The notes under the pieces are model-generated. The model ran no database searches, had not been told where the DNA came from, and was given only the letters and a program-made list of their open reading frames with translations. From JBOZRQ01 sp050789255 (GTDB lineage Bacteria > Bacillota > Sulfobacillia > Symbiobacteriales > Symbiobacteriaceae), in assembly GCA_050789255.1 (NCBI GenBank), contig JBOZRQ010000046.1:1-64000 (forward strand): 64,000 nucleotides of DNA. Direction: 5' to 3'. Position 1 is the stretch's first letter. Each line of letters starts with the position of its first letter. A program made the position numbers and the translations under genes. This document shows, one piece after another, positions 42,802-52,095 of this stretch.

Positions 42802-45800
42802 GTGCGGGATTCCAACACCTTTCAGCGCTCGCCGCGCCTACTGCCCGAACTGCCGGGCGGTGAAGCCGTGGTGCCGCCGGTCCCGCAGGAGCCGCCTGCA
42901 CCCACCGTAACGCTGCTATCGGTCCTGGTCCCCGCTTTCGGCAGCCTGGTCAGCCTGGCGCTCATGTTCTACTCCAACAGCCGCGGCGGCAATCCCTGGC
43001 TGATCGTGGGATACGCTGTTCCCGGACTCCTGACCGTGGTGCTATACCTCTATAACTACCAGCAGCAGCGGCAGCAGTACCGTCAAGCCCTCGCTGCCCG
43101 GCGTGAGAAGTACCTGGGCGCCCTCCACGACCTGCGCTACCGCCTGGAGGCGCTGCGCACGACCCAACAACAGGCGCTTGAACACTCCGATCCCGAGCCG
43201 GCGGCTTGCCTGGCCCGGGTCCTGGAGCGCGCCGTAACCCTGTGGGAGCGCTCCCCGACCGACAGCGACTTCCTCACCGTCCGGGTCGGGGTTGGCCGCG
43301 CCCCCTTCCGTGTGCGCCTGAAGTTCCACGGACAGGGCCACGAGCTCGATGCGGACCCGCTCCAGGCTGCCGCCGAGCAGCTTGTGGCCGATTTCGCCTG
43401 GGTGGACCGGGCGCCCGTATGCGTCCCCCTGGCCCGGTCGGGCGTCACCGGGCTGGCCGGCGAGCGGGCTCAGACCCTGAGTCTGGTGCGGGCCTTGCTA
43501 CTGCAGGTCGCTGCCCACCACTCCCCGGACGAGGTGAAGATCGTTTGCCTCTTCCCGCCCGAGGAGCGGACCGAGTGGGCATGGCTGCGATGGCTGCCCC
43601 ATGTCTGGTCGGAGAATGGCGCCATGCGCTACCTTGCCTGCGAGCGTGAGCAGGCGCAGCGGCTGATGGCCGACCTATCCGAAGCGCTGGGACAGCGGCG
43701 GCCCACCTGCCACTTCCTCTTCATACTGGCGGCTCCGTCCCTCGCTGCAGGCACAGCCCTGCTCCCAAGGCTGCTGACCGACGGCCAATCGCTCGGGACC
43801 TCCGCCCTGCTAATGGCCGCCCGCCGGGAGGATCTGCCCAAGGAGGCCCAGGCGATCATCGAGACGGGCCGACTCATCCTGACGGCCCCCACCCAGTCTG
43901 TGCTGCCGTTCGCCCCCGACACAGTCACCTCTGAGATGGCAGACCGTTTCGCCCGCGCCATGGCGCCCCTCAAGCTGCGCCGCCTCGCCTCCGCCTCGGA
44001 GGTTCCTCGCTCCGTGCCTCTGCTTTCGCTGCTGGGCGCCAACCGGGTCCAGGACCTGCAGGTGGCGAGGCGTTGGCAGGAGAGCGGGCGGCAAAAGTCC
44101 CTGGCGGCGCCACTGGGGATCCGGGCGGGGGGTGAGCCCCTTCTCTTCGACCTCAGCGACAGGCGCCACGGTCCCCACGGGCTGGTGGCGGGCGCCACGG
44201 GCTCGGGAAAGAGCGAGCTTCTCCAGTCGCTGCTCTGCTCCCTCGCCGTGAACTATCACCCGCATGAGGTCACCTTCGTGCTGGTCGACTTCAAGGGCGG
44301 CAGCATGGCCAACCTCTTCCGGGAGCTGCCCCACCTGGTCGGGACGATCACCAATCTGGATGGTAACCTTGCCGCTCGCGCCATGGCGGCCCTGCGGGGC
44401 GAGCTCCGCCGCCGGCAGACCCTCCTGAGCGAGGTCGGCGTCAATCATATTGATGATTACCCCGCCGGCCGCCAGCCGCTGCCGCACCTGCTCCTGGTGG
44501 TGGACGAGTTCGCCGAGCTGAAGGCCGATCAGCCCCAGTTCATGCGAGAGCTGATCAGCGCTGTGCGGGTCGGGCGCAGCCTGGGCGTTCACCTGATCCT
44601 GGCGACCCAGAAACCTGCGGGGGTCGTCGATGATCAGATCTGGTCGAACTCGCGCTTTCGCCTTTGCCTGCGGGTGGAGCGTCCGGAGGACAGCAACGAG
44701 GTGCTGAAGCGCCCCGAGGCCGCCAGTATCACCGAGGTGGGACGGGCCTACCTCCAGGTGGGCAACAACGAGGTCTTTGAACTATTTCAGGCAGCCTGGG
44801 GCGGCGCGGCCTACTTCCCTGAAGGAGCGGTCGCCCGGGACCCCCGGGAGATCGCCGAGGTCGAGCTGGGCGGCGCCCGGCGCCCGATCAATCCGACCGC
44901 GTGGCCCGCGCTCGAGGCGTCGCAGACCCAGCTTCAGGCGCTGGTCGCCCACCTAAAAGACGTGGCCCGGGAGCTGGGCATTCAGGCGCTGCCGGGCCCG
45001 TGGCTGGAGCCGCTGCCCGACCAGGTGGCCCTGCCGGCCCTCGACCTTCCTCCCGGCTGGAACGGCCAGACCTGGGCCGCACATGCAGACTGGCTTCGCC
45101 CCGTAGTGGGTCTGTTTGATGACCCGGCCAATCAGCGCCAGGGCGCCCTCCGCATCAACCTCGCCCGGGAGGGCCATCTGGCCCTCTACGGCGCACCGGG
45201 CACGGGGAAGACGACATTGCTGCAGACGCTCATCACCTCCCTGGCCCGGGCTCACCCGCCGTCGGACCTGCACATCTACGTGATGGACTTCGGCGGCAGG
45301 GCGCTCTCCCTCTTCGCCGACCTCCCCCATGTGGGCGCCGTGATCCTTGCCGACGAGGCGGAGCGGGTTCATCGCCTGATGCGCCTGCTCCAGGAGGAGG
45401 TCGACCGGCGAAAGGCGGCCTTCGCCAGGGCTGGGGTCAACACGCTGGGCGCCTACCGGACCACAGGCATCGGCGCCATGCCCGCCCTGATCCTTGCGCT
45501 GGACAACTATACCGCCTTTGCCGCCGCCTGTCCCGAGGCCGAGGAGCAGCTGGCCCAGATCGCCCGGGAGGGCGGCAGCCTGGGCATTCACGTGGTGATC
45601 ACGGCGGGCGGACCGTCCATGGTCCGCATGCGGCTGAGCAGTTCCATCACCATGGCCGCGGCGCTCACCCTTGCCGATCGTGGGGAATACGGTCTGGTGG
45701 TCGGTCGGACCGACGGGCTGGAGCCGGCGGACATCCCCGGGCGTGCGCTGATCAAGGGCGAACCGCCGCTGGAGTTCCAGGTCGCCCTGCCCGCCGAGGG

Positions 45801-46569
45801 GAGCACGGAATTCGGTCGCACGGCGGCCCTGAAGGCGCTGGTCCAGCGAATGGCGCAGGCGTGGACCGGTCCCCGCCCCCTGCAGGTAGGCGTCATGCCT
45901 GAGGTGGTGGCGCTGTCCGACCTGTCGTCCGAACCCAGAGTGGGTGCCGTTCCGGTCGGCCTGGCCTTCGACCGGCTCGAACCGCTCACCGTCGACCTGC
46001 AAGATGGTCCCCACTTTGTCATTACCGGGCCGGTGCAGTCGGGCAAGAGCACCTTGCTTCAGGCCTGGCTGGCGGGCCTCGCCCAGTGCCCCTCGGTGCA
46101 CATCTACACGGCAGGGCCTTCGGGCACGATCCAGGATGACGCGGCACTGGAAGAGGCCCTGGAGGCGATCTCCCTGACGCTTCACCAACGCAGGGAAAAG
46201 CCCGCCACTTCTCAGGTGCTGGCCATTGATGACCTGGACTGGCTGCGGGCTGCCATTTCAGATGAGACCGCCGCCAGACTGGAGCACCTGGTCCGGAGAG
46301 AGCGGGGGAAGGGGTTCCACCTCCTGCTGGTGGCATCCGCCGGCAGTTTCGATTCATCCTGGGATGGGTACGTGAAAGCGCTCAAGGAGATCCAGTGCGG
46401 GTTCCTGCTCGGAAGCGCAGAGCACAGCGACGCCGGGCTGCTGGGCCTCCGGCTGCCCGCCGGGGAGGCTGGCGGGTGGCTCCCGCCCGGCGTAGGCTTC
46501 TACTGCCGGCGGGGGCGATACCGCAAGTTCAAGAGTGCGACCGCCGAGCTTAGCGCACGGGGGAGGTGA
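42802..46569 (+). CDS. EccC/EssC-type FtsK/SpoIIIE ATPase
   Basis: The 1255-residue protein has two membrane helices near the N-terminus (about 35-57 and 62-82), a soluble stretch, and three P-loop ATPase domains: GATGSGKS at 464-471 with Asp-Glu in VVDEFAEL, GAPGTGKT at 797-804 with ALDNYT, and GPVQSGKS at 1076-1083 with AIDDLDW. This is the motor of type VII secretion. The FHA domains of Bacillus/Staphylococcus EssC are missing, as in actinobacterial EccC. GTG at 42802 after GGGGGGGAGAG; a longer frame overlaps the VWA gene. The next gene starts five bases after the stop. Confidence 0.92.
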   Translation: MRDSNTFQRSPRLLPELPGGEAVVPPVPQEPPAPTVTLLSVLVPAFGSLVSLALMFYSNSRGGNPWLIVGYAVPGLLTVVLYLYNYQQQRQQYRQALAARREKYLGALHDLRYRLEALRTTQQQALEHSDPEPAACLARVLERAVTLWERSPTDSDFLTVRVGVGRAPFRVRLKFHGQGHELDADPLQAAAEQLVADFAWVDRAPVCVPLARSGVTGLAGERAQTLSLVRALLLQVAAHHSPDEVKIVCLFPPEERTEWAWLRWLPHVWSENGAMRYLACEREQAQRLMADLSEALGQRRPTCHFLFILAAPSLAAGTALLPRLLTDGQSLGTSALLMAARREDLPKEAQAIIETGRLILTAPTQSVLPFAPDTVTSEMADRFARAMAPLKLRRLASASEVPRSVPLLSLLGANRVQDLQVARRWQESGRQKSLAAPLGIRAGGEPLLFDLSDRRHGPHGLVAGATGSGKSELLQSLLCSLAVNYHPHEVTFVLVDFKGGSMANLFRELPHLVGTITNLDGNLAARAMAALRGELRRRQTLLSEVGVNHIDDYPAGRQPLPHLLLVVDEFAELKADQPQFMRELISAVRVGRSLGVHLILATQKPAGVVDDQIWSNSRFRLCLRVERPEDSNEVLKRPEAASITEVGRAYLQVGNNEVFELFQAAWGGAAYFPEGAVARDPREIAEVELGGARRPINPTAWPALEASQTQLQALVAHLKDVARELGIQALPGPWLEPLPDQVALPALDLPPGWNGQTWAAHADWLRPVVGLFDDPANQRQGALRINLAREGHLALYGAPGTGKTTLLQTLITSLARAHPPSDLHIYVMDFGGRALSLFADLPHVGAVILADEAERVHRLMRLLQEEVDRRKAAFARAGVNTLGAYRTTGIGAMPALILALDNYTAFAAACPEAEEQLAQIAREGGSLGIHVVITAGGPSMVRMRLSSSITMAAALTLADRGEYGLVVGRTDGLEPADIPGRALIKGEPPLEFQVALPAEGSTEFGRTAALKALVQRMAQAWTGPRPLQVGVMPEVVALSDLSSEPRVGAVPVGLAFDRLEPLTVDLQDGPHFVITGPVQSGKSTLLQAWLAGLAQCPSVHIYTAGPSGTIQDDAALEEALEAISLTLHQRREKPATSQVLAIDDLDWLRAAISDETAARLEHLVRRERGKGFHLLLVASAGSFDSSWDGYVKALKEIQCGFLLGSAEHSDAGLLGLRLPAGEAGGWLPPGVGFYCRRGRYRKFKSATAELSARGR

Positions 46570-46574
46570 GGTCC

Positions 46575-48563
46575 ATGTCCCTGCAAGTCGGGCAATCCCT
46601 GACCATCGGCGGGAAGGTCTACCAGGTGGCTGAGCACCCTGCCGTACCCGGCTGCCCCTTCGGGCAGGAGGGGCGCCAGGCCGTGGTCTACCAGCTGCTC
46701 GCCGGCCCGGAGCGGCGGGCGATCAAGCTCTTCAAGCCGGCCCACCGGCGCCCGGCGCTGGTCAGCCACGCCGAAAGGCTGGCTCCTCACGCCGCCCTGC
46801 GCGGCCTGAAGGTATGCGAGCGCAAAGTCCTGGCGCCGGGCCGGGACGGGGAGACCCTCCGCCAGACCCCCGACCTCCTCTACAGCGTCCTGATGCCCTG
46901 GGTGGGCGGTCCGACCTGGATGGAGGTGCTGGCTGAGCGCCGCCCGCTCACTTCTGACCAGGCGCTGACCCTGGCCCGGGCGCTGGCGGAGAGTTTGGCT
47001 GCCCTGGAGCAGCACGGGCTGGCCCACTGCGACCTCTCTTGTGCGAACCTGATGATTCCCGCGCTGGCTGACGATGCGCCCCGCCACCCCATCGAACTGG
47101 TCGATGTGGAGCAGCTGTACGGTCCCAGCTGGCCCACGCCTGAACTTCTGCCTGCAGGCACCCCCGGGTATGCTCACCGCCTGGCCGCCGAGGGACTCTG
47201 GGCGCCGGAGGCCGACCGCTTCGCCGGGGCGGTCCTGCTGGCTGAGATGCTTGGCTGGTGCGACGAGCGGGTGCGCCAGGCCGCCTGGGGCGAGTGCTTC
47301 TTCGGCCCGGATGGGAGCCCGGGCGACCCCACAGCGGAGGAGCGCTGCGGGCTCCTGGTTGCAGTCCTCGCCGAACGCTTCGGCGGGCGCCTGCCGGCGC
47401 TCTTCGAGCAGGCCTGGCGCAGCGAGCGCCTATCGGACTGCCCGACCTTCGGGGAGTGGCTGCTCGCCCTGCCCGAGGCCCGAGGAGCGTCGGGAGCAGG
47501 GATCCGCACGCTGATGGATGAGGCATACCGGCGCCACCAGGCAGGGGACATCACGGGGGCTATCGCAGCATACAGCCAGGTGTTGCCTGACGCCGATGGC
47601 GGTCTGGCCGCTGAGGTCAGCATAATCATCGATGAGCTGACTGCCCGCATGCCGGCGGCTCCGGTTGCGCACACTGCCAGGCCCGCCATCCGAATGGAGA
47701 ATGTCAACCGGGTGGCGCAGCTAAGACCCGTGCCGGAGAACCGCCAGCGCGTTTCCTCAACGGCCTTCAGCGGCGCCCTCCTGGCATGCGGGGCCGCAGA
47801 CAGCAGGGTCTACGTATGGCGCACCGGCGACGGAGCGCTCTGCCACACGTTGGAGGGACCGGGCGACGCGCTTGCATGCTCCCCCGCAGGCCTGCTGGCT
47901 GGGGCCGGCAAAGACGGGGCCATCCGCCTGTGGAGCCTCCACGACGGGCGCCCGGCCAAGGAGCTTCCAGGGCACACCCAGGCTTCCTGCGCTCTAGCAT
48001 TCAGCCCTGACGGCGCCCTGCTAGCCTCCGGCGCCCGTGATGGCGCCGTGCGGCTCTGGCGGGCGGAGAGCGGTGAGGCGGAAGCCATGCTTGAAGGGCT
48101 GGAGCCGGTCCTGACCCTGGCCTTCTCGGCGGACGGACTTCTGGCTGCGGGCGGCCGCGGCGGGCTCAGGCTGTGGCGGCGGGGGAGGTGGGAGTCCCCC
48201 CGAGTGGTGCGGGGGCTCGGCGCCCAAATCCGGTGCCTGGCGTTCAGCCCGGATGGTGAACTCCTCGCCTCCGGCGCCAGCGACGGCACCCTCCAGCTCT
48301 GGCACCCCGCCAATGGGGCGCCGCTGGGCGCCCTCCGCGGGCACACCGGGGCGGTCACTGCGGTCGCCTTCGTACCGGGCGGGCACCTGCTGGCCTCCGC
48401 TTCGGCTGACCGCACTGTGCGGCTCTGGGATGTCTCCCGCCGGGCGCCGCTGGGCGTGCTGAAGGGGCATCTCCACGCAGTGGAAGGTCTGGCGGTCTCC
48501 CCGGACGGCGCACTCATCGCATCGGTCGGGTACGAAGGGCTGAAGCTCTGGGGAGTACGTTGA
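46575..48563 (+). CDS. Protein kinase-like domain fused to WD40 propeller
   Basis: The 662-residue protein has an N-terminal kinase-like domain (about 1-270): AIKLFKP (catalytic Lys near 52), HCDLSCANL (Asp153, Asn158) and DVE in place of DFG near 176. The GxGxxG loop is not obvious. A helical linker (about 300-360) follows, then seven WD40 repeats (about 390-662, e.g. AFSPDGALLASGARDGAVRLW), a full propeller. The order is the same as in kinases paired with WXG100 loci of actinobacteria. ATG at 46575 with GGGGGAGGTGAGG before it; an in-frame GTG lies at 46566. Last gene of the operon. Confidence 0.88.
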   Translation: MSLQVGQSLTIGGKVYQVAEHPAVPGCPFGQEGRQAVVYQLLAGPERRAIKLFKPAHRRPALVSHAERLAPHAALRGLKVCERKVLAPGRDGETLRQTPDLLYSVLMPWVGGPTWMEVLAERRPLTSDQALTLARALAESLAALEQHGLAHCDLSCANLMIPALADDAPRHPIELVDVEQLYGPSWPTPELLPAGTPGYAHRLAAEGLWAPEADRFAGAVLLAEMLGWCDERVRQAAWGECFFGPDGSPGDPTAEERCGLLVAVLAERFGGRLPALFEQAWRSERLSDCPTFGEWLLALPEARGASGAGIRTLMDEAYRRHQAGDITGAIAAYSQVLPDADGGLAAEVSIIIDELTARMPAAPVAHTARPAIRMENVNRVAQLRPVPENRQRVSSTAFSGALLACGAADSRVYVWRTGDGALCHTLEGPGDALACSPAGLLAGAGKDGAIRLWSLHDGRPAKELPGHTQASCALAFSPDGALLASGARDGAVRLWRAESGEAEAMLEGLEPVLTLAFSADGLLAAGGRGGLRLWRRGRWESPRVVRGLGAQIRCLAFSPDGELLASGASDGTLQLWHPANGAPLGALRGHTGAVTAVAFVPGGHLLASASADRTVRLWDVSRRAPLGVLKGHLHAVEGLAVSPDGALIASVGYEGLKLWGVR

Positions 48564-48571
48564 AATCGACC

Positions 48572-48596
48572 AGCCGGTGGCGGTACGCCACCGGCT
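48572..48596. repeat. Hairpin repeat, copy 1 (also terminator-like)
   Basis: AGCCGGTGGCG and CGCCACCGGCT pair perfectly with a GTA loop. It follows the kinase-WD40 stop codon by nine bases. The 25-base unit recurs with one change at 49198-49222. It lacks a long T run, so termination is uncertain. Confidence 0.65.
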
Positions 48597-48857
48597 CAGG
48601 CTGCTGATAAGCTCCGTTCTAGATACAAGGAGGTGCATCCCCATGCACCGTCATTGAGTTATGTGACCGCATCAACGGGCGGTTTTTCGAGTTTCAAGGT
48701 CGTTATGCTGGGATCCAGTTAGGTCATTTATGGCTGCGATGACCAGGGCGCTCTGCCAGGTGGGTTCCACGACAAATTCCCTGAGATTTTCTCGACCTGG
48801 TGGGAAAATATAGTGGAATCCACAAAAATAAGGGCCTAGAGGTGACGGAACGACCGT

Positions 48858-48903
48858 TTTTCGGCCTTCGGCGGGCGGATACGCGCCGTCCGAAGGCCGA
48901 AAA
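48858..48903. repeat. Strong 14-bp hairpin in the intergenic region
   Basis: TTTTCGGCCTTCGG (48858-48871) and CCGAAGGCCGAAAA (48890-48903) are exact inverse complements. The 18-base loop holds a further GGCG/CGCC pairing. T on one side and A on the other would permit termination on the minus strand or RNA structure in either sense. Confidence 0.7.
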
Positions 48904-49197
48904 GAGCGATTTGCGGGGTGAACAGGCCGTTACAAACGTGATTCCGCTACCTTTTCCCAATCCGCCCGAGGGCACCCTAGGAAAAACTAGTGGAATTCCT
49001 GCTCCTCCCACTAACTCCATTCCCCCTTCAATCCCGCTGTTTTGCCTATGCCACGTGCCCGTGAGCAAAGTTCACCGAAGCCAGTCCCCTGGCGCCGCCG
49101 GCGCACAGCATCGGGCCGCAGACTTGAATGCAGCCGGCAGCGTAGGGCCTCCCGGCTGCATACATTTACGTTGACATTACTTTGTCCAAACTACCGA

Positions 49198-49222
49198 AGC
49201 CGGTGGCGGTACGCCACTGGCT
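49198..49222 (+). repeat. Hairpin repeat, copy 2
   Basis: It has the same sequence as the unit at 48572 except one C to T change, which keeps a G-U pair in RNA. It is followed by ATTTTCTT, so this copy does look like an intrinsic terminator on the plus strand. Confidence 0.65.
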
Positions 49223-49324
49223 ATTTTCTTGCGCTCCACCAGAACCCGACTTTGTGCTTCCGACAGGCGCTGGGACAATGAAGCGATCCGCCACAGATTT
49301 CCCCGGTGTGTTTTGTTGTAGTGT

Positions 49325-49434
49325 GGAAAAAAGCGGTGAAATCCATTTCGGGGGGCCATCGCTCCACAAACACGGGATTCACCGCGACTTTCCGCACTTC
49401 CCTGGTTTCGGCGTGAGAAGAAAGCGGTGAATCC
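49325..49434. promoter_or_regulatory. Cluster of GCGGTGAA(A)TCC elements upstream of the Tad operon
   Basis: The motif occurs as AAAAAAGCGGTGAAATCC (49327-49344), inverted as GGATTCACCGC (49375-49385) and again direct as AAAGCGGTGAATCC (49421-49434). The last two form a perfect 11-bp inverted repeat 38 bases apart. A partial inverted copy (GACCGCTTTTTTCCGC) follows near 49497. The layout suggests repeated operator sites for one regulator. Confidence 0.45.
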
Positions 49435-49572
49435 ATAGCCACCAGGGTAAGATCGGCCCTATCGGCAACTCGGCCCTCGTGCAGGGAACCAGCGTGACCG
49501 CTTTTTTCCGCTGTCCGAACATATTAGCCCTGAGATTAATCGTCCAGCCATAATGCAATTCATGCTCTGTAT

Positions 49573-49581
49573 TGCTATAAT
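49573..49581 (+). promoter_or_regulatory. Extended -10 promoter of the Tad operon
   Basis: TGCTATAAT is a perfect extended -10 element 36 bases before the first GTG, in an AT-rich patch. No good -35 box is present, as is common for extended -10 promoters. Confidence 0.55.
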
Positions 49582-49616
49582 TGGTAAAAAATAGGTGATT
49601 ACGGAGTGGTGCACAG

Positions 49617-50099
49617 GTGAACGGCAACAGCCAGACTGGGGGCTGGCGGGAGATCTTCACCCCGGCTTGGACCTTCTGGGTGCTGCATCCGCAGGCGCCC
49701 GTCGGGAGCCACCTCGTATACGTCACTGCCACCGGCAGCACCTTGGCTCGCCTGCGCGAAGAGATCGCATCCTTCGTGCGATCCGGGGCGGCTCAGGCCA
49801 GCGTCGTACGCCTGGCCCGTGAGCCCCGGGTCGTCGACCAGGTCAATCAGCTGCCTGACTGGACCGGGAAGGCCATCACCTTTTACGCGGGCAGCCCCGC
49901 GGAGGCAGCCAGACTGGCGCAGCGCCTGGACAGCGAGCTGGCCGGCAGCGGCTACACGGGGCCCCCGGTCCTGCGGGCACGTCCGGCCGGAGGCAGATCC
50001 GGGCTGATCTTCACCCAGGCCGCAGCCGACATGGGGAGTGTCGCTCCGGCCGAGGCCCGGCGGGGGAAACTCTCCGCCCTGATCGGCGACGCCGACTGA
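49617..50099 (+). CDS. Hypothetical protein at head of Tad operon
   Basis: The 160-residue soluble protein has no recognised domain. It contains alternating hydrophobic stretches (ITFYAG, SVVRLAREP) suggestive of an alpha/beta fold. It is 12 bases upstream of the first CpaE-like gene, so it is probably part of the Tad regulon. GTG start behind ACGGAG. I assign no function. Confidence 0.55.
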   Translation: MNGNSQTGGWREIFTPAWTFWVLHPQAPVGSHLVYVTATGSTLARLREEIASFVRSGAAQASVVRLAREPRVVDQVNQLPDWTGKAITFYAGSPAEAARLAQRLDSELAGSGYTGPPVLRARPAGGRSGLIFTQAAADMGSVAPAEARRGKLSALIGDAD

Positions 50100-50111
50100 C
50101 GGGAGGGCGAT

Positions 50112-51362
50112 ATGCGCAAACCCAACAGCCTCCTGATTGCAACCGGGGACCCGCTCCTCGATGCCGATGCCGCCAAGGTGTCCGGCGTCAGCATCATCCC
50201 GTCCACCTGCGAGACGCCGGACGAGTGCCTGCAGCAGATCAGGCTGCGCTCACCCCAGGCCCTGCTGACTTCGCCGGCCCTGGCGCCCGTTGCGTCCACC
50301 CTGGAGGCACTCATCCGCAACGCCCTAGCCCAAAGCCAACAGATCGCCGTCGGTGTTCTCACCTTTGACCAGCAGCTTACTCCCGCCGAAATCTCACAGC
50401 TGCAGTTTGCAGGCGCCGCCCTGATCACCGTGCGGGGCAACGTCACGGAGGCCGTCGCTTCCTGGCTCCGAGAGATACCCAAATCCACCACCAGCGCCCC
50501 GTTCGTCGAGGCGCCGGCATCGCCGCTGCCACCCGGTGTCCTGCCGGCCGCCCCGACAAGCCAACATGTCATGCGGCAGAAGGTGGTTACCTTCTGGGGT
50601 GGCAAGGGCGGGGCGGGGCGGTCGACCCTCCTGGTGGCCGTGGCCGACAAGCTCAGCCAGATCCCGGGTGTGCGTGTCTGCACCGTCGACCTGCACCCGA
50701 CGAACTCGTCCCTCGCAGCCCTCGCTGGCAAGGATGGGCAGCCGGGCAGCTGGGTCCCCATCGGGGAGGACCTGATGTCCGGGGACCTGACCAAGCAGAC
50801 CGTTGCTCGGGCTCTGGTCCCCATCAACAGCCAGTGGGCGATGCTTACAGGCCCGGCGGGAAGCGACCAGTGGACCGGCCTGCTGACCGACGACCTGGTG
50901 ACCGGCCTGGTGGAGATCCTGCGCACAGACTTCGAGTTCATTCTGCTCGACGTGCCCCATGGCCGCACCCCGGTGGGGGAGGCGGCCCTGGCACTTTCAC
51001 AGCAGGTGATGGTGGTGGTCTCCGCCTTCTACCCGGATGTGGCGGACACGGCCCGGGCGCTGGAGCGGGCCGTGTCGGATGGCCTCCTTGCCCGGGATCG
51101 CTGCAGGCTGGTGCTCTCCCAGTGGGCGGACTCCCGGGAGCTGCCCGCCGCCGACGTCGGCGCCCTGATTCAGTTGCCCGTGAGCGCAACGGTGCCCCTG
51201 GCGCCCTCCGTCGCCCTGGCTGCTGCCCGCACCGGCACCCCGGTAACCAGGCTGGGGAGCCCCGAATCCCGGGCGATGGCTGAGGCGGTCACGGCGGTCG
51301 CTGAGCTGATCTCCGAGGCACCGGTCGGGCGCCCGGGACGGCGGACCTGGTTCAGAATCTAG
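50112..51362 (+). CDS. CpaE-like ATPase, first copy
   Basis: The 416-residue protein has a receiver-like degenerate N-terminal domain (about 1-130) and a ParA/MinD-type ATPase domain (about 155-400) with a deviant Walker A GGKGGAGRST: the first Lys is kept, but the second position normally Lys is Arg. The RVCTVDLHP strand and LLDVPHG motif follow. CpaE/TadZ proteins place the Tad machine at the cell pole. Its partner at 52096 lacks the N-terminal domain. Confidence 0.82.
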   Translation: MRKPNSLLIATGDPLLDADAAKVSGVSIIPSTCETPDECLQQIRLRSPQALLTSPALAPVASTLEALIRNALAQSQQIAVGVLTFDQQLTPAEISQLQFAGAALITVRGNVTEAVASWLREIPKSTTSAPFVEAPASPLPPGVLPAAPTSQHVMRQKVVTFWGGKGGAGRSTLLVAVADKLSQIPGVRVCTVDLHPTNSSLAALAGKDGQPGSWVPIGEDLMSGDLTKQTVARALVPINSQWAMLTGPAGSDQWTGLLTDDLVTGLVEILRTDFEFILLDVPHGRTPVGEAALALSQQVMVVVSAFYPDVADTARALERAVSDGLLARDRCRLVLSQWADSRELPAADVGALIQLPVSATVPLAPSVALAAARTGTPVTRLGSPESRAMAEAVTAVAELISEAPVGRPGRRTWFRI

Positions 51363-51380
51363 GCGAGAGGAGGCAGAGCG

Positions 51381-52091
51381 GTGAAGCCCAACCTCGGGCG
51401 TTATGCGCTGATCGGTGCGCTGGTAGCGGCCTTCCTGGCCGCCATGGGCCACCTGGAGTACATCCGGAGCCTGGACGAGCGGAAGACCGTGGTCGTGGTC
51501 ACGCGGGAGGTCGCCCCGTACGAACTGCTGGACGACAGCAATCTCACCCTGGCGGAAATGCCCGCCAACGCTGTGCAGGGTGACGTGGTCACCAACCTGG
51601 CGGACGCCAGGGGCAAGTATACCAAGGGGCACATGGTTCCCGGGCAAATGGTCCACACAGGCCACTTCATGACGGCGAGCGGCTCCCTGGCCGCCCGGGT
51701 CACCGCCGATGGAAATCCCCGCATGCGTGCCATGGCCATCAAGGTGCTCCCGGAGACGAGCGTCGCCAATACGGTCAAGCCGGGGGACAAGGTCGACCTG
51801 CTGGTCTCCCTCAAGATCGAAAACACGCAGGGCCGCAACACCATCACCAAGATCATCGCCGAGGCGGTCCCGGTTCTGTACACCTCATTCGAGAAGGATT
51901 CCCAGACCATGACCCGGGAGGGGACCGTGGTCCTGGAGGTCTCAGCGCAGCTTGCCGAGGAGATCGCCTTCGCCCAGGCCAACGGCACGCTCACCCTCCT
52001 GACCAATCCCTTTGATGCGCAGCGTGAGGATTCCGGCGGCGTCAGCCTTGATGGTTTCCTGCAGAAGCACGGGGTGGCGAAGAAGGGGTGA
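51381..52091 (+). CDS. cpaB: Flp pilus assembly protein CpaB (SAF domain)
   Basis: The 236-residue protein has a single N-terminal membrane helix (about 7-22), the SAF domain (about 35-105, TREVAPYELLDDSNLTLAEMP) and the RcpC/CpaB C-terminal domain with VLPETSVANTVKPGDKVDLLVS. It faces outside the membrane and is thought to link the pilus to the cell envelope. GTG start after GAGGAGG. Confidence 0.88.
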   Translation: MKPNLGRYALIGALVAAFLAAMGHLEYIRSLDERKTVVVVTREVAPYELLDDSNLTLAEMPANAVQGDVVTNLADARGKYTKGHMVPGQMVHTGHFMTASGSLAARVTADGNPRMRAMAIKVLPETSVANTVKPGDKVDLLVSLKIENTQGRNTITKIIAEAVPVLYTSFEKDSQTMTREGTVVLEVSAQLAEEIAFAQANGTLTLLTNPFDAQREDSGGVSLDGFLQKHGVAKKG

Positions 52092-52095
52092 GCCG

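Larger units (their letters stand above)
48564..49616. other. 1-kb intergenic region rich in hairpins and repeats
   Basis: No gene with a believable ribosome-binding site is present. It holds two copies of one hairpin (48572-48596 and 49198-49222), a 14-bp perfect hairpin (48858-48903), short GTGGAATCCAC-like palindromes near 48812 and 48985, and a set of GCGGTGAA(A)TCC elements (49325-49434) before the Tad promoter. Composition is AT-richer than the genes. It could encode a structured RNA or a dense regulatory region. Confidence 0.5.

Noticed and set aside
48564..49616. Possible CRISPR array or short genes in the 1-kb gap
   Set aside because: The repeats are few, irregularly spaced and partly inverted, unlike CRISPR. 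Short open frames there lack ribosome-binding sites and cross the hairpins.
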